Source: ZC4RG35 sp964571765
GTDB lineage: Bacteria; Actinomycetota; Acidimicrobiia; Spongiisociales; ZC4RG35
Direction of reading: 5' to 3'
Assembly: GCA_964571765.1 (NCBI GenBank)
Contig: CAZNDH010000009.1
Coordinates: 1 to 64,000, forward strand
Length of the DNA stretch: 64,000 nucleotides
The position numbers and the translations under genes are program-made. Within the stretch, counting starts at the first letter, position 1. The number at the start of each line of letters is the position of its first letter. The notes beneath the pieces were generated by a model. The model ran no database searches. It was given only the letters and a program-made list of their open reading frames with translations, and was not told the origin of the DNA. Shown in pieces: positions 25,149 through 33,632 of the stretch.

Positions 25149-26410
25149 CGGGCCTTCTCCAGCTCGTGGGTGACCGCCCCCTCAAAGATGGTGGCCACCA
25201 CCCGGCCCGCCATCTCGCGCTCCCGGTAGGGACTATTCGACGATCGGGACCGGAAGGCCCCGGGGAACCACTTCTGCGTAGGGTCGAAAATCACCAGGTT
25301 GGCCGGTGAGCCTGCGGAGACCGCCAAGCCGTGCCGGGTGATCCCGAGGATCCTCGCCGGCGCCACGCTGAGAACCTCGAAGAACCGGACCGGGTCGCCG
25401 AGCACCTCCCACACCGCCGAGGCGGCCGTCTCCAGACCGATCACCCCTCGTGGGGCACCAAGGAACCCGACCCCCTTCTCGGCGGAAGCGTGGGGGGCGT
25501 GGTCGGTGGCCACCACATCGATGGTCCCGTCGACCAAAGCCTCACGGAGGGCGTCACGGTCGTCGAGGCCTCGGATCGGGGGGTACATTTTCAGGTCGGG
25601 ATCGAGGGTTGAGAGGCTGGTGTCATCGAAGGTCAGGTGGTGCGGGGTGACTTCGGCAGTCACCGGTGCTCCCCGCGCCTTGGCATTCCGGATCAGTTTC
25701 ACCGTCTTTGCCGAGGAAACGTGCAGAACGTGGTATCTGGCCCCGGTGGCCTCAGCGAGGGCGATATCCCGCTCGACCACCTCGGACTCGGCTTCGGGGG
25801 GGATCCCAGGGACCCCGAGGCCGGTGGAGATCTCCCCAAGGTGCATGTGCCCGCCACCCGAGAGCACCGGGTCCTCGGCGTGCTGGGCCACCACCACACC
25901 GGGGAGGCGGGACGCCCGGCGCATCACCTCGGCGAGAACGCCGGCATCGGCCACGCAGTCGCCGTCGTCGGTGAACAGATGGACCCCATCCCGGTGGAGA
26001 GCCGCCATGTCAGAGGGGCGATCTCCCCGGCGACCCACGGTGAGGGCAGCGGCCACCTCGACCCGAACCAGGCCGATCGAGTCGCCCGCCTTCCTGACCA
26101 GGTCGACCAGATGCGGGGTGTCGATCGGGGGGTCGGTGTTGGGCATGGCGACCACCGCGGTGAAGCCACCTGCGGCAGCGGCCTCCGACCCGCTGGCGAT
26201 GTCCTCCTTCCAAGTGTGACCCGGCTCGCGCAGATGTGTGTGCAAGTCGACGAGCCCGGGGCCGACCAGCATCCCGGTGGCGTCGATCAGCCGGGTGGCC
26301 GTCCCGGCGACGTCCCTCCCCACGTCGGCAACGTGTCCGCCGTCGACCCACACGTCGCCCGTGACCATCCCCTCAGGAGAGAGCACAGTCCCTCCGACGA
26401 TCCTGATCAT
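25145..26410 (-). CDS. pyrC: Dihydroorotase (class I)
   Basis: Zinc amidohydrolase cyclising carbamoyl aspartate, third step of UMP synthesis. 421 aa. Metal sites: HTHLREPG near residue 57, MPNTDPP, the AQHAED and LHVSS histidines, and VATDHAPH with the catalytic Asp. It is the class I form (over 400 aa) typical of Gram-positive pyr operons. It is coupled by ATGA overlaps to pyrB before and carA after. Confidence 0.97.
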   Translation of the reverse strand: MIRIVGGTVLSPEGMVTGDVWVDGGHVADVGRDVAGTATRLIDATGMLVGPGLVDLHTHLREPGHTWKEDIASGSEAAAAGGFTAVVAMPNTDPPIDTPHLVDLVRKAGDSIGLVRVEVAAALTVGRRGDRPSDMAALHRDGVHLFTDDGDCVADAGVLAEVMRRASRLPGVVVAQHAEDPVLSGGGHMHLGEISTGLGVPGIPPEAESEVVERDIALAEATGARYHVLHVSSAKTVKLIRNAKARGAPVTAEVTPHHLTFDDTSLSTLDPDLKMYPPIRGLDDRDALREALVDGTIDVVATDHAPHASAEKGVGFLGAPRGVIGLETAASAVWEVLGDPVRFFEVLSVAPARILGITRHGLAVSAGSPANLVIFDPTQKWFPGAFRSRSSNSPYREREMAGRVVATIFEGAVTHELEKAR

Positions 26411-27297
26411 GTCAGCCCTTCGGCGATGCTCTCGAGGACGGCCATCCGTGCGGGGACTCCGTTGGCTACTTGTCGCAGCACCAGTGATCGGGGGCCGTCG
26501 GCCACCTCCTCGACGATCTCGATTCCCCGGTTCAGCGGGCCTGGATGCATCACCACAGCCTCCGGGGCCATCCGGGCAGCCCGGGAATCGTCGAGTTGGA
26601 AGCCGGAGATGTAACCGTTGGCGACCGTCACACCCCTCTCTCTCTGAACCCTGAGCAAATAGGCCGCGTCGATCTCGGGAAGGATCGGGTCGAGGTGGTG
26701 GCTCACCGCCACCCCATCAGGCGGCTCCCGAGGCAGTAGCTGGGGCGGACCGACCAGGGTGACGGAGGCACCACAGGTGACGAGGGCGGGGACCAGGCTC
26801 CCCGCCACCCGGCTATGGGCCACATCGCCGATCACCGCCACCCGGAGCCCGGCAACATCGCCAAACTGCTGGCTCAGGGTCAGCAGATCGGCCAAGGCTT
26901 GGGTGGGGTGCTCGTTGGTGCCATCGCCGGCATTCACCACCGCCAGACCCGACCAGCGATGGGCCAGGTCGGGCACCCCCTCGTTGTGGTGTCTTATGAC
27001 CAGCACTTGGGGGGCCATCGCAGCCACCGTCATCACCGTGTCCCGGAGACTCTCCTCCTTGAGCAGCGACGAATGCTCGGGAAGGAAGGTGAGGACGTGA
27101 CCCCCCAGCCGGGTGGCGGCCATCTCGAAAGAGAGCCGGGTCCGGGTGGATGGCTCGAAGAACAGGCTGGCCACCACCGTCCCCTCGAGTGAGCGGTGGG
27201 CCTGACCGGGAGGCGTCGCCATGTGACGGAAACCCCGGCCCATCAGGCTCGACAGCTCTTCACGGCTCATCCCCCGGGTGGTGAGAAAGGACTTCAC
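26407..27297 (-). CDS. pyrB: Aspartate carbamoyltransferase catalytic subunit
   Basis: Condenses carbamoyl phosphate with aspartate. 296 aa starting at the GTG at 27297 (MKSFLTTRGMSREEL), which overlaps the pyrR stop as GTGA; the GTG at 27318 is further inside pyrR. Carbamoyl-phosphate binding is by FEPSTRTRLSFE; other motifs are RHHNEGVPD, GDGTNEHPTQALAD, DVAHSRVA and HPGPLNRG. No regulatory pyrI is present, as usual in Actinobacteria, where PyrR controls the operon. Confidence 0.97.
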   Translation of the reverse strand: MKSFLTTRGMSREELSSLMGRGFRHMATPPGQAHRSLEGTVVASLFFEPSTRTRLSFEMAATRLGGHVLTFLPEHSSLLKEESLRDTVMTVAAMAPQVLVIRHHNEGVPDLAHRWSGLAVVNAGDGTNEHPTQALADLLTLSQQFGDVAGLRVAVIGDVAHSRVAGSLVPALVTCGASVTLVGPPQLLPREPPDGVAVSHHLDPILPEIDAAYLLRVQRERGVTVANGYISGFQLDDSRAARMAPEAVVMHPGPLNRGIEIVEEVADGPRSLVLRQVANGVPARMAVLESIAEGLT

Positions 27298-27818
27298 GCC
27301 GCACTCCGCTCGATCCACACCCCTTCGACACCGTCGACCTCGGCGATGCGCACCTGGACCCTCTCCCGCCGAGACGTGGGGATGTTCTTGCCGACGTAAT
27401 CGGCCCGAATGGGGAGTTCGCGGTGGCCCCTGTCAACCAGCACCGCCAGCTCGGTGGTGGCGGCACGCCCGGTGTCGGCCAGGGCGTCGAGTGCCGCCCT
27501 CACCGTGCGGCCGGTGTAGAGCACGTCGTCGACCAGGATGACGTGTTTCCCGGTGACGTCCACCTCGAGCCGCCGAGGCCCCCCCGAAGCGTCCGGGTCA
27601 CGGTCGTCCCGGTAGGCGGCGATGTCCAGCTCGGCGACGGGGACATGGCAATCCTCGAAGCTCTCCAGAGTGGTTCCGAGGCTGCGGGCGAGATGGGCAC
27701 CGCGGGTGAGGATGCCCACCAGCACCACGTCTTCGGCGCCGCTGTGAGTCTCGAGGACCTCGTGGGCGATGCGGCGGATGACCCGCTGCAGGTCGTCGCC
27801 GGTCATCACCTGGGGCAT
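27294..27818 (-). CDS. pyrR: PyrR, pyrimidine operon regulator / UPRTase
   Basis: 174 aa phosphoribosyltransferase-fold RNA-binding protein that senses UMP and represses the pyr operon; usually also a weak uracil phosphoribosyltransferase. PRPP loop VILVDDVLYTGRTVRAAL at 93-110; LTRGAHLA and a basic patch follow the family. Two starts are possible. ATG 27818 gives MPQVMTGDDL. ATG 27806 shares its A with the stop of a short upstream frame (TGATG), so initiation there would be coupled to that frame. First gene of the pyrimidine operon. Confidence 0.96.
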   Translation of the reverse strand: MPQVMTGDDLQRVIRRIAHEVLETHSGAEDVVLVGILTRGAHLARSLGTTLESFEDCHVPVAELDIAAYRDDRDPDASGGPRRLEVDVTGKHVILVDDVLYTGRTVRAALDALADTGRAATTELAVLVDRGHRELPIRADYVGKNIPTSRRERVQVRIAEVDGVEGVWIERSAA

Positions 27819-27853
27819 CTGATGTCCCCGGCCCACGCTGGGGCTTGCCCCAT
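27806..27853 (-). CDS. Possible 15-codon leader frame in the pyrR 5' region
   Basis: ATG at 27853 follows a strong AAGGAG (27864-27859) by 5 nt and reads MGQAPAWAGDIRCPR, then TGA at 27808-27806. The TGA overlaps the second pyrR ATG as TGATG. The Shine-Dalgarno is at the 3' edge of the PyrR-binding hairpin, so PyrR binding could block this initiation and, through coupling, pyrR itself. Whether it is translated is inference. Confidence 0.45.
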   Translation of the reverse strand: MGQAPAWAGDIRCPR

Positions 27854-27856
27854 GAA

Positions 27857-27896
27857 CTCTCCTTCCCGGCCTCACCGGACCGTCCTTAAAGGTTGG
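27857..27896 (-). promoter_or_regulatory. PyrR-binding RNA element
   Basis: The minus strand holds CGGTCCGGTGAGGCCG within this stretch. This fits the PyrR-binding loop pattern: outer stem CGG/CCG, a bulged U, inner CC/GG pairs and a purine-rich GGUGA loop (AGAGA in Bacillus). It is preceded by CTTTAAGGA and followed at once by the AAGGAG ribosome-binding site. No terminator follows, so control is probably at translation, as reported for mycobacterial PyrR. Confidence 0.75.
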
Positions 27897-27957
27897 GCGA
27901 CACCTTAGCCGCCGGCGCCGAAACCAGCGAGCCAACCTCGAGGCTTGGGGGTGACCG

Positions 27958-28494
27958 TCATTCCGGTCTCACCTGCCTGGCCAGGGAGGCGAGCACTCCG
28001 TTGACGAAAGCCGCCGAGCGCTCGGTTGAGTAGGTCCCGGCAAGGCGAACCGCCTCGGAGATGATCACCGGCGTGGGGACATCGGGGCACTCCGCCAGCT
28101 CGTGGAGGGCGATGCGGAGGATGTTGCGGTCGATCACCGGCATCCGCGACACCGACCAGTGCTCTGAGACCTCCTCGATGCCGAGGTCGAGGGTGTCAAG
28201 GGAGGAGAGGACCGCCTCGACCAGGGCACCGGCCCTCCCATGGGGCAGAGCCGGCTCTCCCCTGGTCTCCCGGGAGTACAGGTGCTCCAGGGCGAGGTCT
28301 CGGGGCTCGATCTCCACCCGCGCCCCCAGGGCCTTGGCGATGGCGACCGCCAGCTCGGCACCCAGGACCTCCTCGGGCCCGTGGGGGTCACCACGCGACG
28401 CCAGCTCGGCGACGATCTCCCCGGGGTGTCGCCCGATGGCCTCGGAAAGCTCGGTGATGGTGATTGTGGCCGGAATGGTCTTGGGGACGGTCAT
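27958..28494 (-). CDS. nusB: NusB with an N-terminal IF2-N-like domain
   Basis: Transcription antitermination/termination factor, 178 aa (usual NusB 130-150). The NusB fold covers about 64-175: RDLALEHLY, SRMPVIDRNILRIALHEL, TPVIISEAVRLAGTYSTERSAAFVNGVLASL, with the first helices shortened. Residues about 10-60 (ITITELSEAIGRHPGEIVAE, then LGAELAVAIAKALG) look like the small helical IF2-N domain of initiation factor 2. The ATG at 28494 overlaps the efp stop (ATGA). NusB with NusE binds boxA of rRNA leaders. The added domain is unusual and its role unknown. Confidence 0.9.
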   Translation of the reverse strand: MTVPKTIPATITITELSEAIGRHPGEIVAELASRGDPHGPEEVLGAELAVAIAKALGARVEIEPRDLALEHLYSRETRGEPALPHGRAGALVEAVLSSLDTLDLGIEEVSEHWSVSRMPVIDRNILRIALHELAECPDVPTPVIISEAVRLAGTYSTERSAAFVNGVLASLARQVRPE

Positions 28495-29048
28495 ACCCGG
28501 GTGAGGTACTCCCCGGTCCTGGTGTCCACCCTGATCCGATCCCCCTGCTCGACGAACAGAGGCACCTGAACCTCGATCCCGGTCTCCACTGTCACCGGCT
28601 TGGTCGCCGAGGTCCTGGTGTCCCCGCGCACTGCCGGTTCGGCGTAGGTCACCTCCATCTCGACCGCAGCAGGAAGCTCCACCCCGATGGCGGTCCCCTG
28701 GTGCATGGCGATGCTCACCGTCATCCCATCGACGAGGAACCCGGCGGCATCACCGACATCATCGGGTGGGAGCACGATCTGGGTGTAATCGCTCAGGCTC
28801 ATGAAATGAAGCCCCAGATCGTCGGAGTAGAGGAACTGATGCTCCGAACGCTCGATCCTGGCCTGACGAACAGCCTCGTCGGCTCGGAAGGTCCGGTCCA
28901 GCACTTGGCCGGTTTCGAGCTTCTTCAGCTTCATCCGCACGAATGCCTTGCCCTTGCCCGGTTTGACATGTTGGTAGGCAATGATCGAAAAGAGGCCGTC
29001 ATCCAGCTCGAGAGCCATGCCAGGGCGGACGTCGTTGGTGCTGATCAT
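28491..29048 (-). CDS. efp: Elongation factor P
   Basis: EF-P rescues ribosomes stalled at polyproline. 185 aa, with the three beta-barrel domains. The tip loop reads VKPGKGKAFVR with the modifiable position at K32. The signature GIEVQVPLFVEQGDRIRVDTRTGEYL is near the C-terminus. No EpmA/EpmB or rhamnosyltransferase genes are nearby, so the modification (if any) is unknown. It lies 39 bp after aroB. Confidence 0.98.
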   Translation of the reverse strand: MISTNDVRPGMALELDDGLFSIIAYQHVKPGKGKAFVRMKLKKLETGQVLDRTFRADEAVRQARIERSEHQFLYSDDLGLHFMSLSDYTQIVLPPDDVGDAAGFLVDGMTVSIAMHQGTAIGVELPAAVEMEVTYAEPAVRGDTRTSATKPVTVETGIEVQVPLFVEQGDRIRVDTRTGEYLTRV

Positions 29049-29087
29049 GGGGTCCTCGGAGCAGGTTTCGGCGGGACGGTACCCCGA

Positions 29088-30104
29088 TCAGATGCCTACC
29101 GCCGACAGACCCAGCTCGATCTCATCCTCCCCAACGTGGGTCAGGACCGGTCTCCCCACCTCCTCGAGCAGGACCATCCGCAGCCCCGACCCGTCCCGCT
29201 TCTTGTCCCGGCGCACCAGGTCGCCGATCCGGTTGCGGTCGAGACCCGTCACCTCGACCGGAAGGCCGAGGAGGGCCAGGGTGTCGATCACCGTTCCCAC
29301 CGAGGCGAACCCGGTACGGGCTTCGGAGATCCGGGAGGCGGCGACCATCCCCAGGCCGACCGACTCACCGTGGGACAACGGCGAGGCGAACTCGATGGCA
29401 TGGCCGATGGTGTGGCCGAAGTTGAGGAAGGCGCGCTCCCCACGGTCGTAGGGGTCACTGGCCACCAGACGGGTCTTCACCTGGAGGGCCTTGGATACCA
29501 CCTCAGCGAGTGGCGCCTCGGCTCCCTGAGTCGAGAGCAGCGTCACCAGCCCGGGATCACCGATCAGGCCGGACTTGAGTGCCTCGGCCATGCCCTCGCG
29601 GAGCAGCGCAGTGGGGAGGCCAGCCAGGACAGACAGGTCGATCACCACCCGCGAGGGGCTCCAAAAGACTCCCACCAGGTTCTTCCCGCCGATGTTGACC
29701 CCGGTCTTGCCTCCGATCGCCGCATCGATGGCGGCGAGAAAGGTTGTGGGGAAGTGCACCACCTCGACACCCCGCATCCAGGTGCCGGCGACGAACCCGG
29801 CCAGATCGGTGACCGATCCACCACCGACACCGACCACGGTGTCGTGGACGGTCAAGCCCTGGTCGGCGAGGGTGTCGTAGACCGAGGTGGCAACTGCCAT
29901 CGTCTTGGCCTCCTCACGATCGGGCAGCCCGATGACCTCGTTGGCCAGCCCTTCCTCGCGGAGGAGGCGGGATATCTCCAGGGCCTTTCCGGTGGCCGCC
30001 GGCTGGGTGAGGATCACCGCCCTTCGCCGTTGGTCACGCGGTGGGAGCAGGGGCGAGGGAAGGCCGTCTCCGATGATCACCTGGGTAGCCGTAGGGTCGT
30101 TCAC
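29088..30104 (-). CDS. aroB: 3-dehydroquinate synthase
   Basis: Second shikimate step, NAD- and zinc-dependent. 338 aa, a little short of the usual 350-360. Motifs: VGGGSVTDLAGFVAG, FPTTFLAAIDAAIGGKTGVN, GMAEALKSGLIGD, and NFGHTIGHAIE with the zinc His. GTG start at 30104 overlapping the aroK stop (GTGA). Confidence 0.96.
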   Translation of the reverse strand: MNDPTATQVIIGDGLPSPLLPPRDQRRRAVILTQPAATGKALEISRLLREEGLANEVIGLPDREEAKTMAVATSVYDTLADQGLTVHDTVVGVGGGSVTDLAGFVAGTWMRGVEVVHFPTTFLAAIDAAIGGKTGVNIGGKNLVGVFWSPSRVVIDLSVLAGLPTALLREGMAEALKSGLIGDPGLVTLLSTQGAEAPLAEVVSKALQVKTRLVASDPYDRGERAFLNFGHTIGHAIEFASPLSHGESVGLGMVAASRISEARTGFASVGTVIDTLALLGLPVEVTGLDRNRIGDLVRRDKKRDGSGLRMVLLEEVGRPVLTHVGEDEIELGLSAVGI

Positions 30105-30604
30105 TCTCGCCAGATCCCCACGATCCCGTTGGCGACCTCATCGATACTGATGTGGTCGGTGTCGATGCGGTGGGTGGCCACCTCGGCATAGAGGGGCTCC
30201 CGCTGTTCGAGGAGCGTGGCGAGCCGTCCCATCACATCGTCGGCACCCTCGAGAAGCGGCCGCTCCGAGCCGTGACCCAGTCCTCGGGAGGCCAGGGTCT
30301 CAGGGCTGGCCTCGAGCCAGACCACCTTGCCCGCCAGCATGGCCCGGCTCGACGGCGCGAGCACCACACCTCCGCCGGTGGAGACCACGCCGTGGAAGCG
30401 CGCCAGATCGCCGATCATCCGGGTCTCCAGCTCCCTGAAAGCCGCCTCCCCATCCTCCTCCCAGATGGCCTGGATGCTTCTGCCCTGCGTCCGTTCAATC
30501 ATGGCGTCGCTGTCGGCGAAGCCCACTCCGAGGCGCTCGGCGGCGGTGCGGCCCGCTGAGCTCTTGCCGGTGCCCATCATCCCCACCAGCCAGAGCCGGC
30601 TCAT
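30101..30604 (-). CDS. aroK: Shikimate kinase
   Basis: Phosphorylates shikimate. 167 aa. P-loop GMMGTGKSS at 8-16, shikimate-binding DSD at about 31-33, FRELE, and STGGGVV. It is coupled by ATGA to aroC upstream and GTGA to aroB downstream, forming aroC-aroK-aroB. Confidence 0.96.
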   Translation of the reverse strand: MSRLWLVGMMGTGKSSAGRTAAERLGVGFADSDAMIERTQGRSIQAIWEEDGEAAFRELETRMIGDLARFHGVVSTGGGVVLAPSSRAMLAGKVVWLEASPETLASRGLGHGSERPLLEGADDVMGRLATLLEQREPLYAEVATHRIDTDHISIDEVANGIVGIWRE

Positions 30605-31755
30605 CCCGGCCTCCCGCCAACACGTACCCGGAAAGCCTCGACACCCGCGGAGAACTCCCCGACGGTGTCACCTCCGAACTTACGCAGCATCTCGGAGGCA
30701 ACGACCAGCGCCACCATCTGTTCGCCGACCACGCCGGCAGCGGGAACGGCACACACGTCAGACCTCTCCCGCACCGCCTGAGCCGGTTCACCGGTGTCCA
30801 TATCGACAGTGCGCAGCGGCTGCATCAGGGTGGAGATCGGCTTCATCGCCCCCCGCACCCGTAGCGGCTCACCGTTGCTCATCCCTCCCTCGACACCCCC
30901 AGCACGGTTCGACGACCTGGCCAATGCACCGGCAACCGACTCGATCTCATCGTGAGCCATCGAGCCCGGGGACCGGGCAACGGCGAAGCCGTCGCCGACC
31001 TCGACCCCCTTGAGGCCGGGGATCGACATTATGGCTGCGGCCAGCATGGCGTCGAGCCGCCGGTCATGTTGCACGTGGGAGCCCACGCCGGGCGGGACCG
31101 AGTGGGCGACCACCTCGAAGACGCCCCCCAAGGTGTCCTTCTCCTCTGTGGCCCGGTCGATGGCCTCGACCATCAGTCGTGCGGCTTCGGGGTCGAGACA
31201 TCGGACCTCGCTGGCCTCGATCTGTTCCCTCTGGCCTACGGTGGGGAGCCCGGCTTCCGCCTGAATCCCACCGATTTCTACAACGTGGCTCAGCACGTCG
31301 ATCCCAACCGTCGCCAGCAGTTTTCGAGCCAGGACACCGGCGATGGTACGGGCCGCCGTCTCCCGGGCGGAAGCCCGCTCCAGGATGTCGCGAGCATCGT
31401 CCGTGTCGTACTTGAGCATTCCTGCCAGGTCGGCGTGTCCGGGCCGGGGCCGGGTCACCCTCTTCACCTCCTCATGAGATTCAATGGCCATCACCCCCGA
31501 CCATTTCGGCCACTCGGCATTGCGCACGACTACCGCCACCGGCGATCCCAGGGTCCTGCCGTGACGGATGCCTCCGATGATCTCCAGCTCGTCTGTCTCG
31601 AGCTGCATCCGTGCACCCCGCCCGTGGCCCTTCCGCCTCCGGGCGAGCTCGGAGGCGAAGTCCTCCAGGCCCACCTCCAGACCCTTGGGCAGTCCTTCGA
31701 CGATGGCTACCAGAGCCGGGCCATGGGACTCTCCGGCGGTGAGGAACCTCAACAT
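30601..31755 (-). CDS. aroC: Chorismate synthase
   Basis: Last common step of aromatic synthesis, using reduced FMN. 384 aa. Signatures: GESHGPALVAIVEGLPKGL at the N-terminus, the central RPGHADLAGMLKYD, and the C-terminal GGMSNGEPLRVRGAMKPI. It starts 12 bp after the prepilin peptidase stop, so it is probably on the same transcript. Confidence 0.97.
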   Translation of the reverse strand: MLRFLTAGESHGPALVAIVEGLPKGLEVGLEDFASELARRRKGHGRGARMQLETDELEIIGGIRHGRTLGSPVAVVVRNAEWPKWSGVMAIESHEEVKRVTRPRPGHADLAGMLKYDTDDARDILERASARETAARTIAGVLARKLLATVGIDVLSHVVEIGGIQAEAGLPTVGQREQIEASEVRCLDPEAARLMVEAIDRATEEKDTLGGVFEVVAHSVPPGVGSHVQHDRRLDAMLAAAIMSIPGLKGVEVGDGFAVARSPGSMAHDEIESVAGALARSSNRAGGVEGGMSNGEPLRVRGAMKPISTLMQPLRTVDMDTGEPAQAVRERSDVCAVPAAGVVGEQMVALVVASEMLRKFGGDTVGEFSAGVEAFRVRVGGRPG

Positions 31756-31767
31756 GGTGGGAGGATG

Positions 31768-32499
31768 CTACGACGGCAGCGGGAAGGTTCCGATCCCGGC
31801 GAGGATCACCGCCACCCAGGCCCCTATGACCATCGGTGGGCCATAGGGCAGCTCGGTCTTCATCCTGGCGGCGCCGGCGAGGACCATCCCGATCCCGATG
31901 ACTCCGCCGACGAGAGCGGTGATGAACACCGCCCAGCCCAAGGTCCCCCACGAGACGAATGCGGTGAACACTCCCAGTAGGGGTGACAGCTTGACGTCCC
32001 CGGCGCCGAAGCCCCGGCCCCGAACCGCCAGCCACATCAGGGTGGAACCGACGAAATACGCCACTCCACCGAGCAACGCCCTGACCAGCGATGGCCCCTC
32101 ACCGGTGGCAACGGCGGCCACCGCCAAGACCACGACCAGCAGCAGCGTCCCCCGCAGGTTGAGACGATCGACGATGCGGAGCTCCTCGAGGTCGGTGACC
32201 ACCAACGCCAGGCTCAGGGCAAGGAATCCCAGGTAGGGAAGCAACACCCATCCCAGCCCAAAGGTGAGATAGAGCCCGTAGCCCACCAGGGCTCCGGTGA
32301 TAGCCACCACCGGTTCGCGTTGAATCATCCGGGCGCAGTGGAGACATCTGGCCCGATGCCACCCTCTGATCTGGCGGCACTGAGGGCAGCTACCGATCAG
32401 GGGACGGAGTGGGGTGTCGGAACGCAAGCTCTGGACGGCAAGATCATGGGCAACCAGCCCGATGATCAACCCCACAACGGCTACGGCTGCGGCTTCCAC
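31768..32499 (-). CDS. Prepilin peptidase (type IV leader peptidase)
   Basis: Membrane aspartyl protease and N-methylase that processes prepilin-like proteins. 243 aa with about seven hydrophobic segments. The cytoplasmic zinc module is intact: C38, C41, C52, C55 (CPQC and CLHC). The catalytic aspartates appear as D103 in VTDLEELRIVD and D167 in GFGAGDVKL. GTG start at 32499. It lies between a DUF4388 gene and aroC. A prepilin peptidase next to aro genes is also known in mycobacteria. No pilin or pilus ATPase is in the window. Confidence 0.9.
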   Translation of the reverse strand: MEAAAVAVVGLIIGLVAHDLAVQSLRSDTPLRPLIGSCPQCRQIRGWHRARCLHCARMIQREPVVAITGALVGYGLYLTFGLGWVLLPYLGFLALSLALVVTDLEELRIVDRLNLRGTLLLVVVLAVAAVATGEGPSLVRALLGGVAYFVGSTLMWLAVRGRGFGAGDVKLSPLLGVFTAFVSWGTLGWAVFITALVGGVIGIGMVLAGAARMKTELPYGPPMVIGAWVAVILAGIGTFPLPS

Positions 32500-32524
32500 A
32501 GCCGGGAGAACCTAATGGTCCCTC

Positions 32525-33577
32525 TCAGGCGTCGTTGGAGAGATCGCGAAGCGCACCCATCCGACGCCGGCGGAGGAGCCCATATCCCTCCTCAGAGGCC
32601 TCCTCGGGCTCCAGCCCGGAGAACACCTTCTCCAAGAAAGCCTCGGTGTCCCCTTCTACGTCCTCCGACTCCCCCTCGTCACCGGATCGGGCGGGGTCGG
32701 GCTCATTCCACCAGGACTGGTTGGGATCCACCTGGTGCGCCGATTCGGCCCCTGCCGGATCGGCGCCGACGTATGCCGGGCTCTCCTCGTCGGTGTGGAA
32801 TACCTGCTCTGTATCGTCGGCGGTGGGGGCCGGGCTGCCCTCGACCGGCGTCTCGTCGGCAGGCTCCCCAGCCTCGGCGAACGACACCGGCTCCTGCCCG
32901 GTCCACGGCTCGGCAGGCTCCGCCCCCCGGGTCTCCGCCTCGGGGGCGATCGGGGCGGCCGGGGCCTCCATGGTGAGCAGCTCATCACTGATGAGCCCGG
33001 CGGCCACCCGGGCGGTCCAGAACTCTGTGGTGCCCAGCTCCTCGGCAAGGCTGCGGACACTGGCCCCATGGCCAACCTCGCTGAGCAGACGCCAGGAATC
33101 CTTTCCGATGGTGACTTCGTCGCGGTTGCCCAGGTCTCGGCGCATCCGAATCAGAGCATCGAGGTCGGTGATGGCCGAGCCGACGTCGGCCCAGTCACTG
33201 AGACGCCGGCGCGCCTCGACGAGGAGCTCCTCGAGGTCGAAAGGAGTCGGGTTGGGATACGGCGAGTGCTGGTTCTCGATCACCTGGAAGCTCTCCCCAT
33301 TGAGGCCTAGCTGGTAGATGCTCTCCACTGTCATCTCACGGAGAAGCTCGGTGACCGCAGCGGTGTCCCCGCCTTGGCCCAGCCCCGACTTTGCCAGGTG
33401 ACGATGTAGTTGGTCGTCGTTCAGCATGGTGGCCAATACCACCGACCCCCTGTCGACGAAGATGCGGCCATGGTTGTCTCCACCCCGAACCTCGAGGACT
33501 CCCCTCTGCTTGGAACGGTTGAGCAGGCGCAGCACCTCGTCCAGCGAGACGAACCCCAGGTTCCCTGAAAGCGACAC
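32525..33577 (-). CDS. DUF4388-domain protein with acidic tail
   Basis: 350 aa, soluble. Residues 1 to about 115 match the DUF4388 (PATAN-like) pattern: SLSGNLGFVSLDEVLRLLNR, GVLEVRGG, GRIFVDRGSVVLA. Residues about 145-205 resemble a winged-helix module (IGKDSWRLLSEVGHGASVRS, then FWTARVAAGLISDELL). From about 205 to 325 the chain is rich in Glu, Ala, Pro and Asp and looks disordered. A basic RRRRMGALRDL end closes it. DUF4388 proteins are linked with signalling, gliding and type IV pili in other bacteria; the prepilin peptidase next door fits that but does not prove it. Confidence 0.8.
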   Translation of the reverse strand: MSLSGNLGFVSLDEVLRLLNRSKQRGVLEVRGGDNHGRIFVDRGSVVLATMLNDDQLHRHLAKSGLGQGGDTAAVTELLREMTVESIYQLGLNGESFQVIENQHSPYPNPTPFDLEELLVEARRRLSDWADVGSAITDLDALIRMRRDLGNRDEVTIGKDSWRLLSEVGHGASVRSLAEELGTTEFWTARVAAGLISDELLTMEAPAAPIAPEAETRGAEPAEPWTGQEPVSFAEAGEPADETPVEGSPAPTADDTEQVFHTDEESPAYVGADPAGAESAHQVDPNQSWWNEPDPARSGDEGESEDVEGDTEAFLEKVFSGLEPEEASEEGYGLLRRRRMGALRDLSNDA

Positions 33578-33632
33578 TTGAGCTCCTTGCTTTAAGCCTC
33601 GCTGACCATTTCGGCCTGGTCTGCGTCGTGCT

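Noticed and set aside
28464..30191. Long plus-strand open frame (575 codons) opposite efp and aroB
   Set aside because: It is antisense to well-conserved efp, nusB edge and aroB, has no recognisable motif, and arises from the high GC third positions.
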